Assembly: GCF_001677435.1 (NCBI RefSeq) | Contig: NZ_CP016268.1 | Span: 2,841,001-2,905,000, forward strand | Source of the DNA: Woeseia oceani | GTDB lineage: Bacteria; Pseudomonadota; Gammaproteobacteria; Steroidobacterales; Woeseiaceae | DNA: 64,000 nt | Reading direction: 5' to 3' | In this document: positions 57,631 through 64,000 of the stretch, one piece after another | Layout of the letters: the number at the start of each line of letters is the position of its first letter | Position numbering within the stretch: the first letter of the stretch is position 1 | The notes under the pieces: model-generated | What the model was told of the DNA's origin: nothing | What the model saw: the letters and a program-made list of their open reading frames with translations, nothing else | The model's database searches: none | Translations under genes and position numbers: made by a program

Positions 57631-59553
57631 ATGTCCCTCATTCGATTCGAAGACGTTTCCCTTGATTTTGGCGACCAGAAAATACTGGACGCCGCCAGCT
57701 TTGCCATTGAGACGGGCGAGCGCGTTTGCCTGATCGGTCGCAACGGCGCGGGCAAATCCACCACCCTCAAATTGATCAGTGGCGAAATCGAGCCGGACCG
57801 CGGCGAGGTTGTCTACACGGACAACCTGGTAATCAGCCAGCTGGCGCAGGCACTGCCTGAAGCTGGCGACATGAGCGTTAGCGACATGGTGCGCTCCGGG
57901 CTGGGCAATGCACAGTCGCTGCTGGACGACTACAGCCGGCGGGCGGCCAATGTCAGCAACGATGCCGAAATGCAGGAGCTCGAAGCGTTGCACCGGCAAA
58001 TCGATGCATTGGGTGGCTGGCAAATCGAACAACGGGTAGAAAGCACGATCAGCGAACTCAACCTGCCGGCACACAAACGCATGAGCGAGCTATCCGGTGG
58101 CTGGCGTCGACGCGTTGCACTGGCACGTGCCCTGGTACGCAAACCCGACCTCTTGTTGCTCGACGAACCGACCAACCACCTCGACATTGTGACCATTGAG
58201 TGGCTTGAGCATGTGATTCTTGGCTTTCAGGGTGCCGTCTTGTTTATCACCCACGATCGCGCGTTCTTACAAAAACTCGCCACCCGTATCGTCGAGATTG
58301 ATCGTACCCGGCTAAGCAGCTGGCCAGGCGATTTCGCCAACTTCCAACGCCGCAAGGAGAAGGCGCTGGAAGACGAGGCAGCCGAGAACGCGCGCTTCGA
58401 CAAAAAACTGCAACAGGAAGAAATCTGGATTCGGCAAGGCATCAAAGCCCGTCGCACCAGGAACGAAGGTCGCGCTCGTGCACTGGTCGCCATGCGCAGG
58501 GAACGGGAAAAGCGCCTGACGCTGGATGACAACGCGCGTATGCACATCGAAGAAGCGGAAAGTTCGGGTCGTAAAGTAATACGCGCCCGTAATCTGAGTT
58601 ATCGCTATGACGAACAAGTCTTGTTGGAAGATTTTTCCATCCAAATCATGCGCGGCGATCGAATTGGAATACTGGGTAACAATGGTGTCGGCAAAACCAC
58701 CTTGTTGCGTTTGTTGCTCGGCAAACTCGAACCTCAGACTGGCACGGTAAAACACGGCACCAATCTGGTCGTTGGCTATTTTGATCAGCTGCGCGAGTCT
58801 CTCGAACCGGAAAAATCGGTCGCGGAGAACGTTGGCGAAGGCCGGACCTATATCAATCTGGGTGGCAAGGACCGGCACATCATCGGCTATTTAAAAGGGT
58901 TCTTGTTCAGTCCGAAACGCGCACTCACTCCGGTGAAAGCATTGTCCGGCGGTGAGCGTAATCGCGTGATCCTCGCCAAACTGTTCACCCGTCCCGCAAA
59001 TCTGCTGGTTCTCGATGAACCCACCAACGATCTCGACATGGAAACTCTCGAAGTCCTCGAAGACAAACTGACACAGTTTGCGGGCACGCTACTGGTTGTC
59101 AGTCATGACCGGCAGTTTCTGGATAACGTGGTCACCAGCACCATCGTGTTCGAAGCAAACGGCGTCGTCAGGGAGCACGTCGGCGGATACAGCGACTGGC
59201 TGCGCCAGGGACAAGCCCTGGCCGAAATGGAAAACCCGGCACAGAAGGCAGCGGAGCGCCGCGAAGAAAAACGAGAGGCACAAGCAGCCAGCGGCGCCGA
59301 GAAACTGAAATATCACGAACAACGCGAACTGGATGCATTGCCAGAGACGATCGAGCAACTTGAAAAGCAAATCGACGCGCTGCAGCTGAAAGTTGCCGCG
59401 GCAGATTTCTACGCGGCGGGTCATGAAGCCGCACAGCCTGTACTCGACGAGCTTGCCGAAAAACAGGCAACGCTTGAGCAACTTATTGACCGCTGGTCAG
59501 AACTGGAAGAAAAGCAGCAGGCTTGGCGTGAGTCACGCGGCCGCACGACTTAG
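57631..59553 (+). CDS. uup: ABC-F ATPase Uup
   Basis: A 640-residue ABC-F protein with two ABC domains. Walker A sites are GRNGAGKS at residues 36-43 and GNNGVGKTT in the second half; signature motifs are LSGGWRRR and LSGGERNR. A C-terminal coiled coil of about 90 residues (EQLEKQIDALQLKVAAADFY and following) identifies Uup rather than EttA or YheS. Uup affects ribosome function and reduces precise transposon excision. The ATG at 57631 begins MSLIRFEDVSLDFGDQ. Confidence 0.93.
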   Translation: MSLIRFEDVSLDFGDQKILDAASFAIETGERVCLIGRNGAGKSTTLKLISGEIEPDRGEVVYTDNLVISQLAQALPEAGDMSVSDMVRSGLGNAQSLLDDYSRRAANVSNDAEMQELEALHRQIDALGGWQIEQRVESTISELNLPAHKRMSELSGGWRRRVALARALVRKPDLLLLDEPTNHLDIVTIEWLEHVILGFQGAVLFITHDRAFLQKLATRIVEIDRTRLSSWPGDFANFQRRKEKALEDEAAENARFDKKLQQEEIWIRQGIKARRTRNEGRARALVAMRREREKRLTLDDNARMHIEEAESSGRKVIRARNLSYRYDEQVLLEDFSIQIMRGDRIGILGNNGVGKTTLLRLLLGKLEPQTGTVKHGTNLVVGYFDQLRESLEPEKSVAENVGEGRTYINLGGKDRHIIGYLKGFLFSPKRALTPVKALSGGERNRVILAKLFTRPANLLVLDEPTNDLDMETLEVLEDKLTQFAGTLLVVSHDRQFLDNVVTSTIVFEANGVVREHVGGYSDWLRQGQALAEMENPAQKAAERREEKREAQAASGAEKLKYHEQRELDALPETIEQLEKQIDALQLKVAAADFYAAGHEAAQPVLDELAEKQATLEQLIDRWSELEEKQQAWRESRGRTT

Positions 59554-59642
59554 CTGGCCCGCGCCACATGCTTTTTCGCCACGTTTCGTGCTTTATAACC
59601 GCCACGTAACGCAACGCAGCGACGCCACATACCTGGCAGCGT

Positions 59643-60029
59643 TTACAGCAGTTGCAACGCGATAGCCATCTGGCAAATAAAGCCAACTGCAAACGCCAAT
59701 GTACGTACCCACGGAACAGAGAACGTGTACGCAAACACGTGTACCAGACGAGCATAAAAATACACCTGGCACGCCATGACGGTAGTGTCATTGCTGACAC
59801 CAACCGCGTTCGCAACAAGTACCAGCGCCGCGAACACCACAAGGTTTTCCACAGCATTGGCGTGCGCCAACTTCATCTTTTGAGCCCAGCCGGACAAGGG
59901 CTTGGGTTCAACCGGATAGCCCACAGCATCGATCAGACCGCGAACGGCGATCATATTCAGTATGTAAGGGATCCACAAAACTGCCGTCAGCGTTGCTACC
60001 CAAGTAAGACTCATGAGTTCACTGCTCAT
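59643..60029 (-). CDS. MAPEG family membrane protein
   Basis: A 128-residue protein with four hydrophobic helices, including VATLTAVLWIPYILNMIAV, NLVVFAALVLVANAVGV and VRTLAFAVGFICQMAIALQ. The central KMKLAHANAVENLVVFAALV motif (cited in part) is the MAPEG signature with conserved Asn, Glu and the following helix. Substrate is unknown. AGGAG is found upstream of the ATG. Confidence 0.9.
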   Translation of the reverse strand: MSSELMSLTWVATLTAVLWIPYILNMIAVRGLIDAVGYPVEPKPLSGWAQKMKLAHANAVENLVVFAALVLVANAVGVSNDTTVMACQVYFYARLVHVFAYTFSVPWVRTLAFAVGFICQMAIALQLL

Positions 60030-60343
60030 ACCGTTCTCCTCGTGGTTTATCCAACGTTATTCTGCTTATTGGTACCGACGTTGGCCGATGCAAGCGCATT
60101 GCATGGTGCGACGGTCATGCGTATTCGCTATTGCATCGTGCATGTCGAACGCATTAACCATAGCAGTCAGCGTAACGGTCTGCCTGAATCCAAAACAAAA
60201 AAACCCGAAGCGCAGCAAAACTGCCGCACTTCAGGCTTCATCGCGCCGTACAATCCTGTGCGATTTAACGCCCAGAAAACGATTGTCAGCGTCGGAACAA
60301 CCGCCGTGGGTACGTACTCACTGCAAGCAGCAAGTACGTATTG
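60030..60343. other. Intergenic region between MAPEG and cold-shock genes
   Basis: About 310 bp with no protein-like reading frame. It should contain the MAPEG promoter on the minus strand and the 3' region of the cold-shock gene. The latter includes a 60197-60237 intrinsic terminator and an inverted repeat TACGTACT / AGTACGTA (60311-60340) directly after the cold-shock stop. Confidence 0.6.
60197..60237 (-). terminator. Intrinsic terminator downstream of the cold-shock gene
   Basis: On the minus strand a stem of CCTGAAGTGCGGCAG-type sequence (with one G-U) closes over a TTTT loop and is followed by a T7 tract. It lies about 107 nt after the cold-shock stop. Confidence 0.7.
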
Positions 60344-60553
60344 TTAAAGCGGTGTAACGTTCTCTGCCTGCGGGCCTTTCTGGCCTTGCGTTACTTGCAT
60401 AGACACGCGCTGCCCTTCATGAAGGGTCTTCCGGCCGTCACCTGCAATGGCGCTGTAATGGACAAAAACGTCTTTGCCACCTTCGCGCTCAATAAAGCCA
60501 AAACCCTTTTCATCATTGAACCACTTTACGGTTCCTTCAACTTGCTCTGACAT
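60344..60553 (-). CDS. Cold-shock protein, CspA family
   Basis: A 69-residue single cold-shock domain protein. The RNA-binding motifs [13 protein letters not shown] (RNP1) and DVFVHYSAI (RNP2) are intact. It binds single-stranded RNA or DNA and melts structures. A candidate promoter at 60692-60719 gives a leader of about 130 nt, long enough for thermoregulatory structure, as in cspA. Whether it is cold-induced is not known from the sequence. Confidence 0.95.
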   Translation of the reverse strand: MSEQVEGTVKWFNDEKGFGFIEREGGKDVFVHYSAIAGDGRKTLHEGQRVSMQVTQGQKGPQAENVTPL

Positions 60554-60691
60554 ATCGTTCTTTAGCTCTTGTAACTGCCAATTTACTTGGCTTGATGAAC
60601 ACCGGATTGACCGGCGGTGAACTCACAAGTCTGGGATACAAAAATCGCCAGCTGAATCGCTGACGACATTGAGCAGATTTGAGATGGAGCT

Positions 60692-60719
60692 ATGGTACGC
60701 CTGAAATTGAATTGTGCAA
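60692..60719 (-). promoter_or_regulatory. Candidate promoter of the cold-shock gene
   Basis: Reading the minus strand, TTGCAC (60714-60719) and TACCAT (60692-60697) are separated by 16 bp. The implied leader is about 130 nt, within the 245-bp gene-free stretch upstream of the cold-shock gene. Confidence 0.35.
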
Positions 60720-60798
60720 ATAATTGGCGGTCCGCAGGAACCCTATTTGAGACGGTATTTATAGCGGTTACAGCAAGTCACAAAGAGACAGATCTGTC

Positions 60799-61194
60799 TT
60801 AATTGTTCTGCAGGTACGACAGCCACGGTTCAAAGTAACGGGAATCCCATCCACCGGTAACACCCTGGTAATCGTTTTCCGGTACGTCGACATGCACAAG
60901 GTCAATACGACCTTCGCCATCTTCGTCGGAAAAAGACAGTATCAAGGTTGAGTCGGGCGCATCGTCGGCGAAGTTGACCGAACGCCATGATTGCACGATC
61001 AAACGTGGTTTGATGACGCTTAACATCGTCCCTTTCAACAACCCGCCAAAAGCTTCGAACGGTGCGCCTGCTACATCACTGACCCTGGCGGGTGCACCCG
61101 TGAATGCGGCATGCACATCAGCGTCAAGGTACATCCGGAACAACTGATCAGCCTTCGCCGGCAGTACGATCGTCTTGTTTATAGTGCTGCGCAT
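60799..61194 (-). CDS. SRPBCC-family (AHSA1-like) protein
   Basis: A 131-residue START-like protein of the AHSA1/SRPBCC superfamily: INKTIVLPAKADQLFRMYLD, APFEAFGGLLKGTMLSVIKP, and LVHVDVPENDYQGVTGGWDSRYFEPWL (all cited in part). This fold binds hydrophobic ligands or acts on Hsp90; the ligand here is unknown. It is a single gene upstream of the cold-shock gene. Confidence 0.82.
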   Translation of the reverse strand: MRSTINKTIVLPAKADQLFRMYLDADVHAAFTGAPARVSDVAGAPFEAFGGLLKGTMLSVIKPRLIVQSWRSVNFADDAPDSTLILSFSDEDGEGRIDLVHVDVPENDYQGVTGGWDSRYFEPWLSYLQNN

Positions 61195-61303
61195 GACCTT
61201 GCTCCTAAGCCTTTATTCACCTTGCAGATACCGAAAAACGAATGATGCCATAACGCGCAATTATGGGGAGTCACCGACCGGTGCGAGCACCCGGCAATGC
61301 AAA

Positions 61304-61723
61304 CTACTGGCCGTACTTGCGCTGCATGAACTGGACCGATTCAGTGATCAACAATTCCAGTACCGACTTGTCTATGTCGGCCATCGATTTGATGTAGAGG
61401 CAGGACTTGCCAGTCTTGTGCTTGCCCAGTTTCTGCATCAAGGAACCGTACATTGAGAAGCCGGGCATGATGTACAGGGTCAATGCCTGTTTCCGCGGCG
61501 AGAAACCACACAGAAACCAGCGGCCGGCACGACCGCTCGCGTACCGGTACTCGTAGCTACCGAAGCCTACGATGTTGGTCCCCCACATGGCCGGTTTAAA
61601 GCCGCTGGCGCGACGCATGATCACGGACAAGGCTTTGCTGTCAGCCCGTCGTCGAGGGTCTTCGATCGCGTTCAGGAATGCCGCAACGCTTTGCGAGGTT
61701 CGTTGGGTTTTAGCTTCAGCCAC
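61304..61723 (-). CDS. DUF1801 family protein
   Basis: A 139-residue protein with the DUF1801 pattern: SVAAFLNAIEDPRRRADSKAL, MWGTNIVGFGSYEYRYASGR, GFSPRKQALTLYIMPGF, and GKSCLYIKSMADIDKSVLEL (all cited in part). Function is unknown; YdhG/FraH-like relatives exist. Start is a GTG at 61723. It ends about 110 bp before the SRPBCC gene on the same strand. Confidence 0.85.
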   Translation of the reverse strand: MAEAKTQRTSQSVAAFLNAIEDPRRRADSKALSVIMRRASGFKPAMWGTNIVGFGSYEYRYASGRAGRWFLCGFSPRKQALTLYIMPGFSMYGSLMQKLGKHKTGKSCLYIKSMADIDKSVLELLITESVQFMQRKYGQ

Positions 61724-61765
61724 CTTTGCATACCCCGGTACAGTACGTACGGTTTGTATGAGGAT

Positions 61766-62386
61766 CTAACGCGTACCAAACAAGCGATCTCCGGCGTCAC
61801 CCAGCCCAGGCACGATGTACTTGTGATCGTCCAGGCGTTCGTCAATGCTCGCGGTATAGATAGTCACGTCCGGGTGCGCCGCTTCGACGGTCTGCAGGCC
61901 TTCCGGGCAGGTGACGATACACACAACGACGATTTTTCTGGCACCGGCCGCTTTCAACACATCAATTGCTGCCGCTGTTGAACCGCCGGTAGCCAGCATC
62001 GGGTCGATGACTATGCACAAGCCATCTTTCGTCTGCTCCGGAAGCTTCTGGTAATACGCCACGGGTTGTTTGGTCGTTTCATCGCGGTACATACCGAGAA
62101 AGCCGACCCGCGCCGTCGGCGCCAGATCCAGTATGCCTTCCAGCATGCCTACACCGGCACGCAGTATGGGAACGACGACGAGGTCCTCTGCAATCACATG
62201 ACAAGCAGCTTCCGCAATCGGCGTCTGTACGGTAACTTTTTCGACTTTTATTTCCTTCAGCGCTTCATAGCAAAGGAACATCGTAATTTCCGTCGCCAGT
62301 TCGCGGAATTTCTTGTGGCCGGTCTCTTTGTTGCGTATCAACGCCAGCTTGTGCTGAACGAAAGGATGGGTAATTTCTTCGTGCAT
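61766..62386 (-). CDS. upp: Uracil phosphoribosyltransferase
   Basis: A 206-residue salvage enzyme converting uracil and PRPP to UMP. Signature blocks are HPFVQHKLALIRNKETGHKKFRELA, the VVPILRAGVGMLEGIL loop and VIDPMLATGGSTAAAIDVLKAAG (PRPP loop), all cited in part. AGGAG lies 9 nt before the ATG at 62386. TATATACTGAG on the minus strand near 62520 is a -10 candidate. No uraA transporter is nearby. Confidence 0.96.
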   Translation of the reverse strand: MHEEITHPFVQHKLALIRNKETGHKKFRELATEITMFLCYEALKEIKVEKVTVQTPIAEAACHVIAEDLVVVPILRAGVGMLEGILDLAPTARVGFLGMYRDETTKQPVAYYQKLPEQTKDGLCIVIDPMLATGGSTAAAIDVLKAAGARKIVVVCIVTCPEGLQTVEAAHPDVTIYTASIDERLDDHKYIVPGLGDAGDRLFGTR

Positions 62387-62657
62387 GGGTCGAGGCTCCT
62401 TGTCGGCACCGAATTTCAAGGCGGATTGCGTGCGGCGATGCCTAAGTCAGGCCGGTGATTAACCCGCCTTTACCGCGAGCTCTCGTACTGACCGGCCACG
62501 CAGGCGGGGTCGTGAGTGCTCAGTATATACCAGCAACCACACTGCCGTAGCGCACTGCAAAAGCAAGACGGCCTGACTACAATCACGCGGACTGACGAGA
62601 CGCGCGTCAAAAGAAAACCGGGCTTACAGCCGTGTCAACGCGATCCGAACTACGCGA

Positions 62658-63011
62658 TCAACGCTCTGACCACAGTGCGTATTCGTTGCCACACGGGTCC
62701 AGAAAATGAAAGCGGCGGCCGCCGGGAAAGGAGAATATTTTCTTGCTGATCCGCCCGCCTGCGTCGGTCACCCGTTGCACGGCCGCCTCAAGATCCTCAT
62801 TGTAGAAAACGACCAGCACACTGCCGGCCGCAACTGTCGCCTGGCTTTCAGCGCGGTAAAAGCCTCCCGCGAGCCGGCCATCATTGAATGAACAGTAGTC
62901 CGGCCCATAGTCTTCGAATGTCCAGCCGAACAGCGTTTTGAAAAACACCTGAACTGCAGCCGGATCGCGTGCAGGAATTTCGATGTAGTCGATCCTGTTT
63001 TCTCTGTTCAT
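62658..63011 (-). CDS. VOC (glyoxalase/bleomycin-resistance) family protein
   Basis: A 117-residue VOC-fold protein: NRIDYIEIPARDPAAVQVFFKTLFGW, EDLEAAVQRVTDAGGRISK, and FLDPCGNEYALW (all cited in part). The metal-binding His/Glu of glyoxalase I are not obvious, as in many VOC proteins of unknown substrate. It is the second in a minus-strand run behind the hypothetical and OsmC genes. Confidence 0.85.
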   Translation of the reverse strand: MNRENRIDYIEIPARDPAAVQVFFKTLFGWTFEDYGPDYCSFNDGRLAGGFYRAESQATVAAGSVLVVFYNEDLEAAVQRVTDAGGRISKKIFSFPGGRRFHFLDPCGNEYALWSER

Positions 63012-63031
63012 ATTTATTCCCGGAACAATGC

Positions 63032-63478
63032 TCAGCTCGCTAAGGATTTGAGACGCAGGATCGGTCGCTCTGCGTGTATCGTCACGTCACCAAACTTTCC
63101 CTGCAACTCGTAGATGCCATCACCTGTACGCCGCAGCCCGTTGATTCGGCCGAGGCCCAGGCGGCTCGCCAAACCAGCAATGGCAGCTTTATCCGCTGTT
63201 CGGTTCGCAGCAACCAGGCGCACGCAATACGGGAACTCGAGAACTCCGGGCCGGATGCAAGCATCCTCGGAAGGCCGTGGCTCCTCATAAAACGGGTGTT
63301 GTGGAGCAAGGCATATATCGAGCTCCAGCAACAACGCTTCGCCGTTCACATGCCAGGACAACACGTACGAAGCCGTCAGGTCTACCGCCTTGAATTCGCG
63401 CAGAGCTGTCCAGTCTGTGGTGTCATCACTCATTGTAGGAACTTGTTGGTTGGTAGCGTCGTTCACCGTTTCAGTCAT
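63032..63478 (-). CDS. Uncharacterised protein
   Basis: Up to 148 residues: an acidic N-terminus (ETVNDATNQQVPTMSDDTTDW), then a beta-rich body (FKAVDLTASYVLSWHVNGEALLLELDI, PGVLEFPYCVRLV, DGIYELQGKFGDVTIHAERPI; cited in part). Starts at 63478 or 63433 are both possible. Family not recognised. It lies 16 bp after the OsmC gene and before the VOC gene, on the same strand. Confidence 0.6.
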   Translation of the reverse strand: MTETVNDATNQQVPTMSDDTTDWTALREFKAVDLTASYVLSWHVNGEALLLELDICLAPQHPFYEEPRPSEDACIRPGVLEFPYCVRLVAANRTADKAAIAGLASRLGLGRINGLRRTGDGIYELQGKFGDVTIHAERPILRLKSLAS

Positions 63479-63494
63479 TCCTGCTCATCGTCAC

Positions 63495-63956
63495 TCAGGA
63501 TACCGGTTCAACGCGTATTTCCGTGCGCACTGAGTTGGCGATAAAACATTGTTCGTGCGCTTCCTCGTGCAATGTCGCGATCAATTCACGTGATGGACTC
63601 GCGCCGCTGTACGACGCCTCCGGGAAAAGCACCACTTCGCTGACCATCATGCCGCCCCTTTCGTTCTTGCCCATTTTTCCGATCGCCCGATCAACGTAGT
63701 CATCGACCACGATGCCGCGTTGCACGGCGAGCGAGAGAAAAAACAACATATGACAACTCGCCAGAGACGCCACGTACGCTTCTTCCGGGTCAACGTTCTC
63801 GGCAACGGACATTGGTAACGGCACGATATGCGGTGAAGCCGAGGCCGGCACCACCGCGCCGCCATCAAAGAGCCACTCGTGAGCACGACTGTAACGATTA
63901 TCCACAAAGGGCTGGTCGCCACGGCGCCAATGTACGGTCGCGTTAAACCGTGGCAT
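63495..63956 (-). CDS. OsmC family thiol peroxidase-like protein
   Basis: A 153-residue protein of the OsmC/Ohr superfamily: NATVHWRRGDQPFVDNRYSRAHEWLFDGG, then DPEEAYVASLASCHMLFFLSLAV (Cys in SCHML) and AHEQCFIANSVRTEI (second Cys), all cited in part. The pair of cysteines is the family's peroxidatic/resolving arrangement. It presumably reduces organic or lipid hydroperoxides. The ATG is at 63956, near the end of the window; nothing is seen in the last 44 bases. Confidence 0.88.
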   Translation of the reverse strand: MPRFNATVHWRRGDQPFVDNRYSRAHEWLFDGGAVVPASASPHIVPLPMSVAENVDPEEAYVASLASCHMLFFLSLAVQRGIVVDDYVDRAIGKMGKNERGGMMVSEVVLFPEASYSGASPSRELIATLHEEAHEQCFIANSVRTEIRVEPVS

Positions 63957-64000
63957 AGCGGTTACTCCTCATGCTCTAGTCACCTGGCTGTTGCCGGTTC

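Overview
The window reads as the chromosome of a free-living, aerobic gammaproteobacterium with fairly GC-rich DNA. Nearly every gene belongs to a conserved housekeeping neighbourhood: ubiI-ubiH-pepP-ygfB-zapA-6S RNA-(rpiA); pmbA/darP; tldD-nitrilase-yhdP-rng-maf-rlmH-rsfS-nadD-holA; lptE-leuS-lnt-corC-ybeY-phoH-miaB; and ssb-MFS-uvrA. The Vfr/Crp regulator, Coq7-type hydroxylase, LptE/Lnt outer-membrane genes and YhdP all fit. No rRNA is present, so placement below class (Chromatiales- or Woeseia-like lineages are plausible) is inference. No prophage, insertion sequence, CRISPR array or clear genomic island was seen.

Layout. 0-5.4 kb: ubiquinone hydroxylases, PepP and the cell-division/6S RNA block. 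5.4-6.8 kb: a gene-poor stretch ending in an extremely lysine-rich histone-like protein. 6.8-13 kb: rpiA, tRNA-Gln(CUG), rpsI/rplM, a DUF481 outer-membrane protein, coq7, crp/vfr, rpe and a DjlA-like co-chaperone. 13-19.8 kb: purC, a BtuF-like binding protein, YihY, pmbA/darP and purEK. 20-24 kb: an ExeA-type ATPase fused to an FHA domain, small uncharacterised proteins, tldD and a nitrilase. 24-33 kb: yhdP, rng, maf, rlmH, rsfS, nadD and holA. 33-39 kb: a block separating holA from lptE (Trm112-like, MerC-like, unknown membrane proteins, yidD, sufE, cysS, hisI, a HExxH protein). 39-47.4 kb: lptE, leuS, lnt, corC, ybeY, phoH, miaB. 47.4-54 kb: a fused ATP sulfurylase/APS kinase, ssb, MFS transporter, uvrA. 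54-57.5 kb: a tightly coupled cluster of DUF2238, alpha/beta hydrolase, ATP-grasp and cyclophilin genes, plus cupin and slyX. 57.6-64 kb: uup and mostly single genes (MAPEG, cold-shock, SRPBCC, DUF1801, upp, VOC, OsmC).

Functional threads: aerobic ubiquinone synthesis (three O2-dependent hydroxylases), purine synthesis (purC, purE, purK), ribosome and tRNA maturation (rlmH, rsfS, ybeY, rng, miaB, darP), envelope assembly (lptE, lnt, yhdP, yidD), and the TldD/TldE protease pair flanking purEK.

No obviously new multi-gene system is visible. The parts least explained by known biology are the FHA-fused ATPase, the lysine-rich protein with the gene-free region before it, the ATP-grasp/cyclophilin operon, the HExxH protein that may be a distant EpmC relative, and a perfect 49-bp palindrome running into the 3' end of tRNA-Gln. 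All identifications are from reading the sequence; no database search was run.
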